64,000 nt of DNA from positions 1 through 64,000 of the forward strand of contig CAYVRP010000026.1 of assembly GCA_964454025.1 (NCBI GenBank), written 5' to 3'. The position numbers and the translations under genes were made by a program. The notes under the pieces are model-generated. The model was not told the origin of the DNA. It searched no databases and worked only from the letters and a program-made list of their open reading frames with translations. The stretch comes from JAFGBI01 sp964454025. Its GTDB lineage: Bacteria > Myxococcota_A > Polyangia > Polyangiales > Polyangiaceae. Of this stretch, positions 27,378 through 36,630 are shown one piece after another. Every line of letters starts with the position of its first letter. Position 1 is the first letter of the stretch.

Positions 27378-28817
27378 GTGGCCGTCACCTACGACACCGT
27401 CATCGGGCTCGAGGTCCACGCCCAGCTACTCACGGCGTCCAAGCTCTTCTGCCCGAGCTCGACCGCCTTCGGTGACACCCCGAACAGCCACCTGAGCCCG
27501 GTCACGCTCGGGTTGCCGGGGGCGCTGCCGGTGGTGAACCGCCACGCGGTCGAGCTCGCGGTGCGGGCCGCGCTCGCGCTCGGCTGCACCGTGCATGAGC
27601 GCAGCGTCTTCGCGCGGAAGAACTACTTTTATCCGGATCTGCCCAAGGGGTACCAGATCAGCCAGTACGAGGAGCCGCTCGCGACCGACGGTCACCTCGA
27701 CGTCCGGGTGGACGGGTGCACGCGGCGGGTCGGGATCATCCGCGTCCACATGGAGGAGGACGCCGGCAAGAACATCCACGGAGTCGGAGGCGACTCGGTG
27801 GTGGATCTGAACCGCGCGGGGGTGCCGCTCATCGAGATCGTCGGCGCGCCGGATCTGCGCTCCAGCGCCGAGGCGGTCGCGTACCTGCGCGCGCTGCGCG
27901 AAATCCTGATGTTCATCGGGGTCAACGACGGCAACCTGGAGGAGGGGAGCCTGCGCTGCGACGCGAACGTCTCCATCCGTCCGGCCGGGGAGGATCGCCT
28001 CGGGACCCGCTGTGAGCTGAAGAACCTCAACAGCTTCCGCTTCGTGCAGAAGGCGATCGACGTAGAGGTGGCCCGGCAGACCGCCATCCTGGACGCCGGC
28101 GGGGAAGTCGAACAGCAGACTCGGGCCTTTCACCCCGATACCGGCACGACCTCGACGCTCCGCTCCAAGGAGGACGCCCACGACTACCGGTACTTCCCCG
28201 AGCCCGACCTCCCTCCCCTCGTCCTCCCGGACGAGCTCGTCTCGGCCCAGCGCGCGCGGGTGGGGGAGCTCCCCGAGGCGCGGCGCGAGCGGTGGACGCG
28301 CGCGCACGGGATCAGCCCGTCCGCGGCGGTCACGCTGACCCAGCACCCAGCGCTCGCCGATTTCTTCGAGGCCACGGTCCGCGCCGCTCCCGACCCGGTC
28401 CGGGCCGCGAATTGGATCCAGTCCGAGGTGCTGCACGGCGCTCGCTTCCGCGGCCTGACCGCGGAGTTCTCCGTCAGCCCCGCGCAGCTCGCGGAGCTGC
28501 TCGAGCTCCTGGAGTCGGGGGCCATCAGCGGCAAGCAGGCGAAGGACGTGTTCGCCGCCATCGAGGGCACGGACCGCTCCCCCCGCACCGTGGTGGCGGA
28601 GCTCGGGCTCCAGGTCGTCTCCGACCTCGGCGCGCTCCGGCCGCTCTGCGAGGAGCTCATCGCGGCCCACCCCAAGGAGGCGGCGGCCGTGCGCAGCGGC
28701 AAGCGGGGCGTGCTCGGCTTCTTCGTCGGCCAGGTGATGAAGCGGACGGAGAAGCGCGCCGAGCCGCGGCTCGTCAGCGAACTGCTGGCGGAGCTGCTCG
28801 GTGTACCGCCGGAGTGA
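27378..28817 (+). CDS. gatB: Asp/Glu-tRNA amidotransferase subunit B
   Basis: GatB of the GatCAB complex activates misacylated Glu-tRNA(Gln) or Asp-tRNA(Asn) for amidation. The 479-aa protein starts TYDTVIGLEVHAQLLTASKLFC and shows KNYFYPDLPKGYQISQYEEP, HMEEDAGKNIH, VDLNRAGVPLIEIV, SLRCDANVSIRP and the DYRYFPEPDLPPL segment, followed by the C-terminal tRNA-binding helical (YqeY-like) domain. GTG 27378 begins at the conserved N-terminus. gatA and gatC are not adjacent. mtnA begins 3 nt after its stop. Confidence 0.95.
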   Translation: MAVTYDTVIGLEVHAQLLTASKLFCPSSTAFGDTPNSHLSPVTLGLPGALPVVNRHAVELAVRAALALGCTVHERSVFARKNYFYPDLPKGYQISQYEEPLATDGHLDVRVDGCTRRVGIIRVHMEEDAGKNIHGVGGDSVVDLNRAGVPLIEIVGAPDLRSSAEAVAYLRALREILMFIGVNDGNLEEGSLRCDANVSIRPAGEDRLGTRCELKNLNSFRFVQKAIDVEVARQTAILDAGGEVEQQTRAFHPDTGTTSTLRSKEDAHDYRYFPEPDLPPLVLPDELVSAQRARVGELPEARRERWTRAHGISPSAAVTLTQHPALADFFEATVRAAPDPVRAANWIQSEVLHGARFRGLTAEFSVSPAQLAELLELLESGAISGKQAKDVFAAIEGTDRSPRTVVAELGLQVVSDLGALRPLCEELIAAHPKEAAAVRSGKRGVLGFFVGQVMKRTEKRAEPRLVSELLAELLGVPPE

Positions 28818-28820
28818 CCC

Positions 28821-29897
28821 GTGCCCGTCCCCCACCCCGCGCCCCTGAGCGAAACCAGCTATTCGGCCGTCGAGCTCGCGCCCACGAACGCCCACGTGGT
28901 GATGCTCGATCAGCGCGCGCTGCCGGCGCGAGAGGAGTACCACGCGCTCGCCTCTTCGGCGGAGGTGGCGCGGGCGATCCGCGAAATGGTGGTCCGTGGG
29001 GCGCCGGCGATCGGCATCAGCGCCGCCTACGGCATGGTGCTCGCGGCGCGCGGGGCGAGCGGGGAGTTCGAGGCCGCGATGAGCGCCGCGGGGGCGGAGC
29101 TCGTCGCCGCGCGGCCCACGGCCGTCAACCTGGCCTGGGCAGTCGCGCGGATGCTCGAGACAGCGCGGGACGTGGCCCACCTTGCTCCGCCATCGCGGGT
29201 GGAGCGGCTGGCCGAGGCTGCTCGCGCCATCCACCGCGCCGACGTCGAGGCGAACCGCGCCCTGGGTCGCCTCGGCGCCGCGCGGGTCCCCGACGGTGGG
29301 ACGATCCTGACGCACTGCAACGCCGGCGCGCTCGCCACCGGCGGCTATGGCACGGCGCTCGGCGTGATCCGCGCGGCACATGCCGCCGGGAAGCGGGTCC
29401 GCGTGCTCGCCGATGAGACGCGCCCCTACCTTCAGGGCGCGCGCCTCACGGCCTGGGAGCTCCAGCGCGACGGCATCGACGTTACCGTCATCACCGACAA
29501 CGCCGCCGCCGCCTGCTTCGCCGCCGGGGAGATCGACCTGGCTGTCGTCGGCTCCGACCGCATCGCGAGCAACGGCGACGTCGCCAACAAGATCGGGACC
29601 TACGGCGTCGCCTGCCTCTGCCAGGTCCACGCGCGCCCGTTCTACGTGGCGGCGCCCTGGAGCACCGTGGACGAAGACTGCCCCACGGGCGCCGCCATCC
29701 CCATCGAGCAGCGGGCGGCCCGCGAGGTGACCCACCTCGGCGAGCAGCGGCTGGTGCCGGAGGGTGTCCCGGCGAAGAATCCTTCCTTCGACGTCACCCC
29801 CGCCCGTTTGGTGACCGCCATCTTCACCGAGCGTGGGGTGGTCGAGCCGGTGGGACCCGACGCGGTCCGCCGGCTCTCGCCGCGCGGCGCGCGGTGA
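28821..29897 (+). CDS. mtnA: Methylthioribose-1-phosphate isomerase
   Basis: This step of the methionine salvage pathway converts S-methyl-5-thioribose-1-phosphate to the ribulose form. Motifs in the 358-aa protein: VVRGAPAIGISAAYGM, LTHCNAGALATGGYGTALG (catalytic Cys), LADETRPYLQGARLTAWEL and VVGSDRIASNGDVANKIGTY (catalytic Asp), with NPSFDVTP near the end. This distinguishes it from eIF-2B alpha subunits. GTG 28821 lies 3 nt after gatB. No other mtn genes are nearby. Confidence 0.95.
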   Translation: MPVPHPAPLSETSYSAVELAPTNAHVVMLDQRALPAREEYHALASSAEVARAIREMVVRGAPAIGISAAYGMVLAARGASGEFEAAMSAAGAELVAARPTAVNLAWAVARMLETARDVAHLAPPSRVERLAEAARAIHRADVEANRALGRLGAARVPDGGTILTHCNAGALATGGYGTALGVIRAAHAAGKRVRVLADETRPYLQGARLTAWELQRDGIDVTVITDNAAAACFAAGEIDLAVVGSDRIASNGDVANKIGTYGVACLCQVHARPFYVAAPWSTVDEDCPTGAAIPIEQRAAREVTHLGEQRLVPEGVPAKNPSFDVTPARLVTAIFTERGVVEPVGPDAVRRLSPRGAR

Positions 29898-29952
29898 GGG
29901 GCGCGGTCGGGCCGGTTTGCCCGAGCCGAGCGGGCAGTCTAGAGTCGCGCTC

Positions 29953-30891
29953 GTGGCCGCGCGCTCCCTCGCGATCCTGAACCAGACGGTCGGCTCGACG
30001 AAGCCGGAATGGCTCAAGGTCCGCGCCCCCCAGGGTGAGCGATACCTCGACGTGAAGCGCACGCTCCAGGGCCTCGAGCTGTCCACGGTGTGCGAGCACG
30101 CGCGCTGTCCCAACGTCGGCGAGTGCTGGGGGTGCGGGACGGCGACCGTCATGCTGCTGGGGCACGTCTGCACGCGAGGCTGCCGGTTCTGCGCGGTGGC
30201 CGCGGGGAACCCCGGGGGACTGGTGGACGCGCGCGAGCCGGAGCGCGTCGCGGAGGCGATCGCGCGGCTCGGACTCGACTACGTGGTGCTCACCATGGTC
30301 GATCGCGACGATCTCGCCGATGGGGGCGCCGCTCACGTCGCGCGCACGGTCACCGTGCTGCGCGAGCGGCGGCCGGGGCTCCTGGTGGAGACGCTGACGG
30401 GGGATTTCGGCGGGCGAGAGGAACACCTCGACCGCGTCCTCGACGCGGGGCCCGACGTTTTCGGCCACAACCTCGAGGTGACGCGAGCGATGACGCGCCG
30501 GGTGCGGGATCGCCGCTGCTCCTACGATCGTTCGCTCGCGGTCCTCGCGCGCGCGCGGCGCCGCCTGGGGGGCGGGTTGGTCAAGAGCTCGCTGATGGTG
30601 GGCATCGGCGAGGCTGACGACGAGGTCTACGAGTCCCTCGCCGATCTACGGCGGGTCGGGGTCGATGTCGTCACCCTGGGGCAGTACCTCCGCCCGACGT
30701 CCCGTCACGCGCCGGTGGCGCGCTTCGTCACCCCGGAGCAGTTCGCGCGCTTCCGCCGCTTCGGGGAGGAGCTGGGGTTCTCCCACGTGGAGAGCGGGCC
30801 GCTGGTGCGGTCGAGCTACCACGCCGCCGAGGCCCACGCGCGGGCGCTCCTCCGCGGGCGGCGGTCGACCGCTGGAGTCGCCGAGCGATGA
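29953..30891 (+). CDS. lipA: Lipoyl synthase
   Basis: A radical-SAM enzyme that inserts two sulfurs into octanoyl groups on E2/H proteins. It has both clusters: CEHARCPNVGECW (auxiliary, C-x4-C-x5-C) and CTRGCRFC (SAM, C-x3-C-x2-C). PEWLKVRAPQGERY near the start and the RSSYHAAEA end are typical. Length 312 aa is normal. GTG 29953 is chosen over upstream alternatives because the upstream extension is low-complexity. It sits about 3 kb ahead of the lipoyl-bearing E2 gene, which makes a shared function clear. lipB is not in the window. Confidence 0.95.
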   Translation: MAARSLAILNQTVGSTKPEWLKVRAPQGERYLDVKRTLQGLELSTVCEHARCPNVGECWGCGTATVMLLGHVCTRGCRFCAVAAGNPGGLVDAREPERVAEAIARLGLDYVVLTMVDRDDLADGGAAHVARTVTVLRERRPGLLVETLTGDFGGREEHLDRVLDAGPDVFGHNLEVTRAMTRRVRDRRCSYDRSLAVLARARRRLGGGLVKSSLMVGIGEADDEVYESLADLRRVGVDVVTLGQYLRPTSRHAPVARFVTPEQFARFRRFGEELGFSHVESGPLVRSSYHAAEAHARALLRGRRSTAGVAER

Positions 30892-31010
30892 GCGGGCCAC
30901 GCCAGGCCAGGGGCGGCCGCGGGGCCAGTCAGCGCGCCGCGGCGCGATCGGCTTGCCGGTCCGCGCCGAGTCCGCTACGATGCCACCGAACGATGGGTTC
31001 GTGAGCGGTC

Positions 31011-31640
31011 ATGGGCGCAGACGTAGGACTGCTCGAGCGCGTGGCTGCCGCCCTCGCGGTCAGCCGGGACGATGACGAGGTCGGACCCGCGTCGCTGCTC
31101 GCGGTGACGTCGGAGCAGTACGGGGTCGGACCCGGGGCCGCTGGACAGCCCGGCCTCGGGCCGGTGGATTCGACCGCGACGGCCCTCTTCGAGGCGGTCG
31201 TGGAGAGCGCCTTCCTGGTGGCGAACGCGGACGGTGTCTTCGACGACGCGGAGCGGTGGGCGTTCCGTGAGATCGTCCTCATGGCCTGCGGGGGACGGGT
31301 GGGGGAGCGCCAGCTCTCGGCGCTGCTCGCGGATCTCGAAACCGCGCTGAGCGAGGACGGGCTCGCGCTCCGGGTCGCGGCCGTGGCGCGCTGCGTGCGA
31401 GGGCCCGTCGAGGCGCGGGAGGTGCTCCGGGTCGCCGCGCTGATCGCGGCCGTCTCCGGCGGCGTCAGCGCCGAGGAGAGGACGGTCCTCGGGCGCCTGG
31501 CGGTGGGCCTCGGGCTCGGCCCTGAGGACGTCGAGCTCGCCGTGATCGGCGCCGAGCGAATCATCGCGGGCGCCCCGCCGTCGGCGTCGGGGTGGACCCC
31601 CGCCGCGCGCGCCAGCCGTCCCCCCTCCGCCCCGTCATGA
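31011..31640 (+). CDS. TerB-like (tellurite-resistance family) protein
   Basis: The 209-aa protein has the TerB/DjlA-type helical pattern: AFLVANADGVFDDAERWAFR, then VLRVAALIAAVSGGVSAEER with EERTVLGRLAVGLGL. Such domains bind acidic residues or metal and occur in envelope-stress and phage-related systems. The function here is unknown. Its last codon overlaps the start of the E1-alpha gene (ATGA at 31637-31640), so it is translationally coupled to the dehydrogenase operon. The C-terminal 25 residues are Ala/Pro/Ser-rich. Confidence 0.75.
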   Translation: MGADVGLLERVAAALAVSRDDDEVGPASLLAVTSEQYGVGPGAAGQPGLGPVDSTATALFEAVVESAFLVANADGVFDDAERWAFREIVLMACGGRVGERQLSALLADLETALSEDGLALRVAAVARCVRGPVEAREVLRVAALIAAVSGGVSAEERTVLGRLAVGLGLGPEDVELAVIGAERIIAGAPPSASGWTPAARASRPPSAPS

Positions 31641-32764
31641 CACGAGGGGAAACGCCCAGATCCGCGCCCGAGGCGGGGCCGAGCGACGTCATCCAGGTGA
31701 TGCGCGCGGACGGCTCCGTCGACGAAGCGCTCGACCCGGGGCTAACCGGTCCGGAGCTGGTCGCGCTCTACCGTGACCTGGTCCGCACGCGGATCCTGGA
31801 CGAGCGGCTCCTCACGCTCCAGCGGCAGGGCAGGATCGGTTTTCACGTCGGCTCCTTGGGCGAGGAGGCGACCATCATCGGCGCCGCGCATGCCCTGCGA
31901 CCGCAGGACTGGATCTTCCCCTGCTACCGGGAGGTCGGGGCCGCGATGGCGCGCGGCCTGCCGCTCCAGGCTTTCGTCGACAACGTCTTCGGCAACGCCA
32001 ACGACCTGGTCAAGGGGCGGCAGATGCCCGATCACCACACCGGTCGCGCGGTGCGGTTCGCGTCCACGAGCTCCCCGGTAGGGACCCAGATCCCGCACGC
32101 GGTCGGTGTGGCCTGGGGCGCGAAGCTCCGGCGCGACGACGTCGTCAGCCTGGCCTTCTTCGGGGACGGCGCCACCAGCACCAACGATTTCCACGCAGCG
32201 ATGAACCTGGCGGGGATCTTTCGCCTCCCCGTGGTGCTGCTCTGCCGGAACAACGGCTGGGCGATCAGCACCCCGCCCGAACGGCAGACGGCCTCGCCGA
32301 CGTTCGCGGAGAAGGGGGGCGCCTACGGGGTGCTGGGTGTGCGCGTCGACGGCAACGACGCCCTCGCGGTCGTGCTCGTCGTGCGCCGCGCGGTGGAGCG
32401 GGCGCGGAGCGGCGCGGGGGCCACCCTGATCGAGGCGCTCACCTACCGGATGGGCGCCCACACCTCCTCCGACGCTCCCAACCGCTACCGCACGGAGGCG
32501 GAGATCCGCCCCTGGATCGAGCGGGATCCCATCGAGCGGATGCGCCGGCTGCTCGACCGGCGGGGGTTGTTCGGGCGCGAGGAGGACGAGGCCTACCGCG
32601 CCGACGTCGACCGGCGCTTCAAGGAGGCGGTCGCGATCGCGGAGCGGACCCCGCCGCCGGACCTGGCGACGCTCCACGAAGACGTCTACGCGACGCCGCC
32701 GTGGCATCTCCTCGAGCAGCGCCGCGAGCTCCTCGCTGGCCCACGCGCCGGGGGCGCCGCGTAG
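31637..32764 (+). CDS. pdhA: 2-oxoacid (pyruvate) dehydrogenase E1 component, alpha subunit
   Basis: The 375-aa protein contains LQRQGRIGFHVGSLGEEATI, PCYREVGAAMARG and the thiamine-diphosphate motif FFGDGATSTNDFHAAMNLAG followed by VVLLCRNNGWAIS; RYRTEAEIR contributes to the phosphorylation-loop region. It decarboxylates a 2-oxoacid together with the beta subunit. Sequence alone does not separate pyruvate from branched-chain oxoacid as substrate: STSSPVGTQIPHAVGVAWG and GVLGVRVDGNDALAV occur in both groups. The start overlaps the TerB-like stop. Confidence 0.9.
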   Translation: MTRGETPRSAPEAGPSDVIQVMRADGSVDEALDPGLTGPELVALYRDLVRTRILDERLLTLQRQGRIGFHVGSLGEEATIIGAAHALRPQDWIFPCYREVGAAMARGLPLQAFVDNVFGNANDLVKGRQMPDHHTGRAVRFASTSSPVGTQIPHAVGVAWGAKLRRDDVVSLAFFGDGATSTNDFHAAMNLAGIFRLPVVLLCRNNGWAISTPPERQTASPTFAEKGGAYGVLGVRVDGNDALAVVLVVRRAVERARSGAGATLIEALTYRMGAHTSSDAPNRYRTEAEIRPWIERDPIERMRRLLDRRGLFGREEDEAYRADVDRRFKEAVAIAERTPPPDLATLHEDVYATPPWHLLEQRRELLAGPRAGGAA

Positions 32765-32792
32765 CCGTGGGACCCGCCGAGATCGAGGCCGC

Positions 32793-33767
32793 ATGCCGCA
32801 GATGAACATGGTGCAGGCGCTCAACGACGCGTTGCGCGTGGCCCTCGGGCGCGACGATCGCGTCGTGCTGCTGGGCGAGGACGTGGGGCGTATCGGCGGG
32901 GTGTTCCGGGTGACCGCGGGGCTGATGGACGAGTTCGGCGAGGACCGCGTCGTGGACATGCCGCTGAACGAGGGGGGGATCGTGGGGGCGGCCATCGGAA
33001 TGGCGCTCTACGGGCTGTCACCGATCGCCGAGATCCAGTTCGGGGACTACCTGTGGCCGGCGTACGATCAGATCGTGAACGAGCTCGCCAAGTACCGGTA
33101 TCGGTCGGGCGGCGAATACTCGGCCAGCCTCGTCATCCGCGCCCCGGTGGGCGGCGGGATCCGGGGTGGGCACTATCATTCGCAGCACCCCGAGGCGCCG
33201 TTCATCCACGTGCCCGGGCTGAAGGTCGTCTGCCCGGCCACGCCATACGACGCGAAGGGGCTCCTCCTGGCGTCGATCCGGGACCCGGATCCCGTGATCT
33301 TCCTGGAGCCGAAGCGGCTCTACCGGGCCGCCAAGGGGGAGGTCCCCGAGGGGCATTACACGGTGCCGCTCGAGTCCGCCAAGGTGGTGCGGAGCGGGGC
33401 CGACGTGACCGTGATCGTGTACGGCGCGATGCTCTACGAGGCGCTCGACGCGGCGGAGAAGGCGGCGGCGGAGGGGATCGAGTGCACGGTGATCGATCTG
33501 CGGACGCTGTGGCCGGTGGACATCGAGCCCCTGCTCCAGAGCGTGCGCGCGACGGGACGCCTGGTGGTCGTCCACGAGGCGCCGCGGACCTGCGGCTTCG
33601 GAGCCGAGCTCGTCAGCCTGATCACGGAGCGCGCGTTCTACTCCCTGGAGGCCCCGCCCGTCAGGGTCACCGGGTTCGACACCCCCTTCCCCTATTCGCT
33701 CGAGATGGAGTACCTGCCCCTCTCGCACCGGATCCTCCCGGCCGTGCTGGAGGTGGCGAGAAGTTGA
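32793..33767 (+). CDS. pdhB: 2-oxoacid (pyruvate) dehydrogenase E1 component, beta subunit
   Basis: The 324-aa partner of E1-alpha completes the active site. Motifs: MNMVQALNDALRVAL, LLGEDVGRIGGVFRVT, PLNEGGIVGAAIGMAL, PIAEIQFGDYLWPAYDQIVN, SQHPEAPFIHVPGLKVV, TVIDLRTLWPVD and VVVHEAPRTCGFGAEL. It is encoded 28 nt downstream of the alpha subunit; E2 follows after 13 nt. Confidence 0.93.
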   Translation: MPQMNMVQALNDALRVALGRDDRVVLLGEDVGRIGGVFRVTAGLMDEFGEDRVVDMPLNEGGIVGAAIGMALYGLSPIAEIQFGDYLWPAYDQIVNELAKYRYRSGGEYSASLVIRAPVGGGIRGGHYHSQHPEAPFIHVPGLKVVCPATPYDAKGLLLASIRDPDPVIFLEPKRLYRAAKGEVPEGHYTVPLESAKVVRSGADVTVIVYGAMLYEALDAAEKAAAEGIECTVIDLRTLWPVDIEPLLQSVRATGRLVVVHEAPRTCGFGAELVSLITERAFYSLEAPPVRVTGFDTPFPYSLEMEYLPLSHRILPAVLEVARS

Positions 33768-33780
33768 GCCGAGGCGTGAC

Positions 33781-35124
33781 ATGACGAGATTCGAGTTCAA
33801 GCTGCCCGACATCGGTGAGGGCGTCGCCGAGGGTGAGATCGTGAGCTGGCTGGCCCAGGTCGGCGAGGACGTGGAGGAGAACCAGGAGCTGGTCGAGGTG
33901 ATGACGGACAAGGCGACCGTCACCATCGCCTCGCCCAAGGCGGGCCGCCTCCTCGAAGCGCGGGGACAGCCCGGGCAGAGGGTGCCCGTCGGCTCGGTGC
34001 TCGTGGTGCTCGAGCTCCGGGACGCCGCCGACGCCGGTGCGCCCGCGCCCGTGGCCGCCCCGCTCGCGCCCGCGCCGGCGGTGGTGACGCCGCCCGTGAG
34101 CGACGGCAGTGGGGGACCGGTGGGGAACCTCGACGAGGTGCTGCCCGGGATGGCGTCCGCGCGCGACGATAGGGGCGGGGCGGCGCAGGGCGAAGGGGTC
34201 GCCGGGCAGCCCCTGGCGGCGCCGGCGACGCGGCGCCGCGCACGGGAGCTCGGGGTGGATCTCCGGCAGGTGCCGCCGACGGGGAAGGCCGGCCGGGTCA
34301 CGCCGGAGGACGTGGAGCGCTTCGCGGCGTCGCAACGGGGGGGAAGCGGCGTGACTGGCCTCGAGCGTCCGGAGCCCACGCCGCCGCCGGTGGCGCGGGT
34401 CGCGGCCAGCGCCGATCCGGAATCCGAGGAGCGGATCCCGATCCGCGGCGTGCGCCGCCGGATCTTCGAGAACATGGCGCGCTCGAAGCACACGGCCGCT
34501 CACTTCCACTACGTGGAAGAGTGCGACGTCGGCGCCCTGGTGAAGCTCCGTGATCGCGTCAAGCCGCTCGCCGACGCGCAGGGGGTGAAGCTTACGTTCT
34601 TGCCGTTCATCCTCAAGGCGGTCGTGACGGCCCTCCAGGCGCACCCCGCGCTCAACGGCTGGGTCGACGACCAGACGCAGGAGATCGTCCGTCGCCGCCA
34701 GTACGACCTGGGGATTGCCGTGGCCACCGACGCCGGGCTCATCGTGCCCGTGATCCGCCGCGCCGACCGGCGCAGCATCCTCGATCTCGCTCGCGAGGTC
34801 GAGCGACTGGCGGAGGCTGCTCGTGCCGGCAGGACCCAGCCCGCCGATCTCGGAGGCTCCACGTTCACGGTGACCTCGCTCGGCAAGCTCGGCGGTTTCG
34901 TGGCGCCGCCCATTATCAACTACCCGGAGCTCGGAATCATGGGCGTTCACGCCATCAAGCGCCGCCCCGTCGTCCGCGGCGACACGGTCACGGTGGGTGA
35001 GGTCATGATGCTCTCCTGGTCCTTCGACCACCGCATCATCGACGGGCACGTGGCCGCCGCGTTCGCTCAGGACATCGTCGCGCTCCTCGAGCAGCCGGAC
35101 CGACTGCTTGTCTCGATGCCCTGA
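33781..35124 (+). CDS. pdhC: Dihydrolipoamide acyltransferase (E2) of the 2-oxoacid dehydrogenase
   Basis: The 447-aa protein has one lipoyl domain (1-80, lipoylated Lys44 in EVMTDKATVTI), an Ala/Pro-rich linker, and a peripheral subunit-binding domain (ATRRRARELGVDLRQVPPTG) near residues 145-180. A second linker and the catalytic acyltransferase domain follow, with SFDHRIIDGH (catalytic His417 and Asp421). One lipoyl domain with an E1-alpha/E1-beta pair resembles the Bacillus or branched-chain layout. No E3 (lpd) gene follows. It is the lipoyl acceptor for the nearby lipA product. Confidence 0.93.
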   Translation: MTRFEFKLPDIGEGVAEGEIVSWLAQVGEDVEENQELVEVMTDKATVTIASPKAGRLLEARGQPGQRVPVGSVLVVLELRDAADAGAPAPVAAPLAPAPAVVTPPVSDGSGGPVGNLDEVLPGMASARDDRGGAAQGEGVAGQPLAAPATRRRARELGVDLRQVPPTGKAGRVTPEDVERFAASQRGGSGVTGLERPEPTPPPVARVAASADPESEERIPIRGVRRRIFENMARSKHTAAHFHYVEECDVGALVKLRDRVKPLADAQGVKLTFLPFILKAVVTALQAHPALNGWVDDQTQEIVRRRQYDLGIAVATDAGLIVPVIRRADRRSILDLAREVERLAEAARAGRTQPADLGGSTFTVTSLGKLGGFVAPPIINYPELGIMGVHAIKRRPVVRGDTVTVGEVMMLSWSFDHRIIDGHVAAAFAQDIVALLEQPDRLLVSMP

Positions 35125-35563
35125 GTGAATGGGCGTGGCGGGGATCGGAGGACCGCGTCACCCGCCAGGCGTCGGGGCGGTCGAGGCCTGAAGCGCTGGC
35201 TCGACTTGCACGAAATTGCGCCAGCGCACCCGTCGTGCTCAATCCGCGGCGATCGAGCGAGGTGTCAGCGCAACGGCTGCCGCAGCGGCCGGCGCGCGGT
35301 CAGGCGCGCGGCGCCCGTTCGCCCCCTCGCTCGCGACGCGGGTTCGCGCTCGCCATCGGTGATCTCGTGGCGGCGAGCGTGGGTCGAGCGCTCTTCGCTC
35401 GCCTCTGTGCCAGGTACACCAATGTAGGTCCGTGTGAGGCTACCGGGTACCATTGCGCACTCGTCGCGATGCAGGTAGGTGCGAGAGTACCCTTCCTCGC
35501 CGCGAAGACGCTTCCATTGTAGCCTGAAACGTGCGAACCGGCTCGCGACGAGGTTTCCTGCCG
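35125..35563. other. 439-nt intergenic region with one hairpin
   Basis: No convincing gene is seen. A short open frame (35235-35522) has shadow-like composition. The region includes the hairpin annotated at 35193-35227 and must hold the promoter of the following gene, which I cannot place. Confidence 0.6.
35193..35227. repeat. Inverted repeat after the E2 gene (possible terminator)
   Basis: GCGCTGGC (35193-35200) and GCCAGCGC (35220-35227) form a perfect 8-bp stem around a 19-nt loop, about 70 nt past the E2 stop. There is no T-tract after it. It may end the lipA-to-E2 transcript, or be a regulator site. Confidence 0.4.
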
Positions 35564-36622
35564 ATGAAGCGTCTGTTGCACCTGATCGTGGTGTCCGCCC
35601 TCCTCGGAGTCGCGACGGGTGCTCACGCTCAGGGCGACGAGCCGTCGGCCGAAGAGATAAAGCGCGCGTCCGAGGAGTTCTCCGCGGGCAAGGAGGCCTA
35701 TCGTGAGGAGGACTACGTCGGGGCGGCCGAGCACTTCGAGGCGGCGGACGACAGCGCGCCCAGCGTCAACGCGCTCAGAGCCGCCATGACCTCGCGCGCC
35801 AAGGCGGGGCAGCTCGACCGAGCGGCGACGCTCGCGGCGCTGGCGCTCACGCGCCACCCCGAGGACATGAAGCTGGCGGGGGAGGCTCAGGCCATCCTCG
35901 ACGAGGCGGCGCGGACCCTGCATCGGGTCGAGGTCACGTGCGACCATCCCTGCTCGCTGGTGGTCGGCACCAGCCTCGTGCACGGCGTGGCCGCCACGAG
36001 CCGGGTCGTGTACCTGAACCCGGGCGAGCACGTCATCCGCGCGAGCTGGTCGAAGGAGTACGGCACGGAGACGAAATCCGTCGTGGCCATCGCCGAGGGC
36101 AGCGACGCGATCGACTTCGTCCGCCCTGAGCCGGCGGCGCCGGAGGAGGTCGGCGAGCTGCCGCCAGGGGTCGACGAGTTCGGGATGGAGAGCGACGAGG
36201 ATGATGAGGAACCCGCGTCGCCCGAGGTGGATCGCAAGGGCCTGCAGCCCGGGTGGTTCATCGGCGGGGCGGGCGCGACCGCCGTGCTCGGTGGCGTCAC
36301 CGCCTGGAGCGGGATCGACACCCAGACCAACCCCGGTCCCGACGAGGTGAAGGAGCTCTGTCAGGACAACCCGAACTACCCGGACCCGACTACCTGTCCC
36401 GCCTACGAAACCGGGCAGCGGAAGGAAGTGCGTACCAATGTCCTCATCGGCGCCACGGCGGGGGTGGGGGTGGTGACGATCATCCTCGGCGCGGTCACCG
36501 ACTGGCGAGGCAAGCAGAAGGCGGGGCTCCGCGGTGCCGGCGCAGCCTCGGCGCGCGCCGGGGTGCGGCCCTGGGTCGAGCTCGACGACGGAGCGCGCCT
36601 CGGGTTCCGCGGGAGGTTCTGA
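35564..36622 (+). CDS. Secreted TPR/PEGA-like protein with C-terminal membrane helices
   Basis: ATG 35564 starts a signal peptide (MKRLLHLIVVSALLGVATGA, cleavage near AHA). TPR-like helices follow (EFSAGKEAYREEDYVGAAEH, then RAKAGQLDRAATLAALALTR). A beta domain with paired Cys comes next (VTCDHPCSLVV, then VVYLNPGEHVIRASW), resembling PEGA domains that project from cell surfaces. After an acidic linker there are two hydrophobic segments (GWFIGGAGATAVLGG and NVLIGATAGVGVVTIILG). It is followed after 8 nt by a Ser/Thr kinase gene; a partner relation is inferred from position, and this pairing is common in myxobacteria. Confidence 0.7.
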   Translation: MKRLLHLIVVSALLGVATGAHAQGDEPSAEEIKRASEEFSAGKEAYREEDYVGAAEHFEAADDSAPSVNALRAAMTSRAKAGQLDRAATLAALALTRHPEDMKLAGEAQAILDEAARTLHRVEVTCDHPCSLVVGTSLVHGVAATSRVVYLNPGEHVIRASWSKEYGTETKSVVAIAEGSDAIDFVRPEPAAPEEVGELPPGVDEFGMESDEDDEEPASPEVDRKGLQPGWFIGGAGATAVLGGVTAWSGIDTQTNPGPDEVKELCQDNPNYPDPTTCPAYETGQRKEVRTNVLIGATAGVGVVTIILGAVTDWRGKQKAGLRGAGAASARAGVRPWVELDDGARLGFRGRF

Positions 36623-36630
36623 GCGCCACG

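Noticed and set aside
27426..30173. 915-codon open frame on the minus strand across gatB and mtnA
   Set aside because: It lies opposite well-identified genes, has Arg/His/Gly-rich composition and no domain; it is a GC-rich shadow.
35235..35522. Open frame of 95 codons in the E2 to PEGA-like spacer
   Set aside because: Poor composition, no ribosome site, no recognisable protein, and it crosses no conserved neighbour; treated as non-coding.
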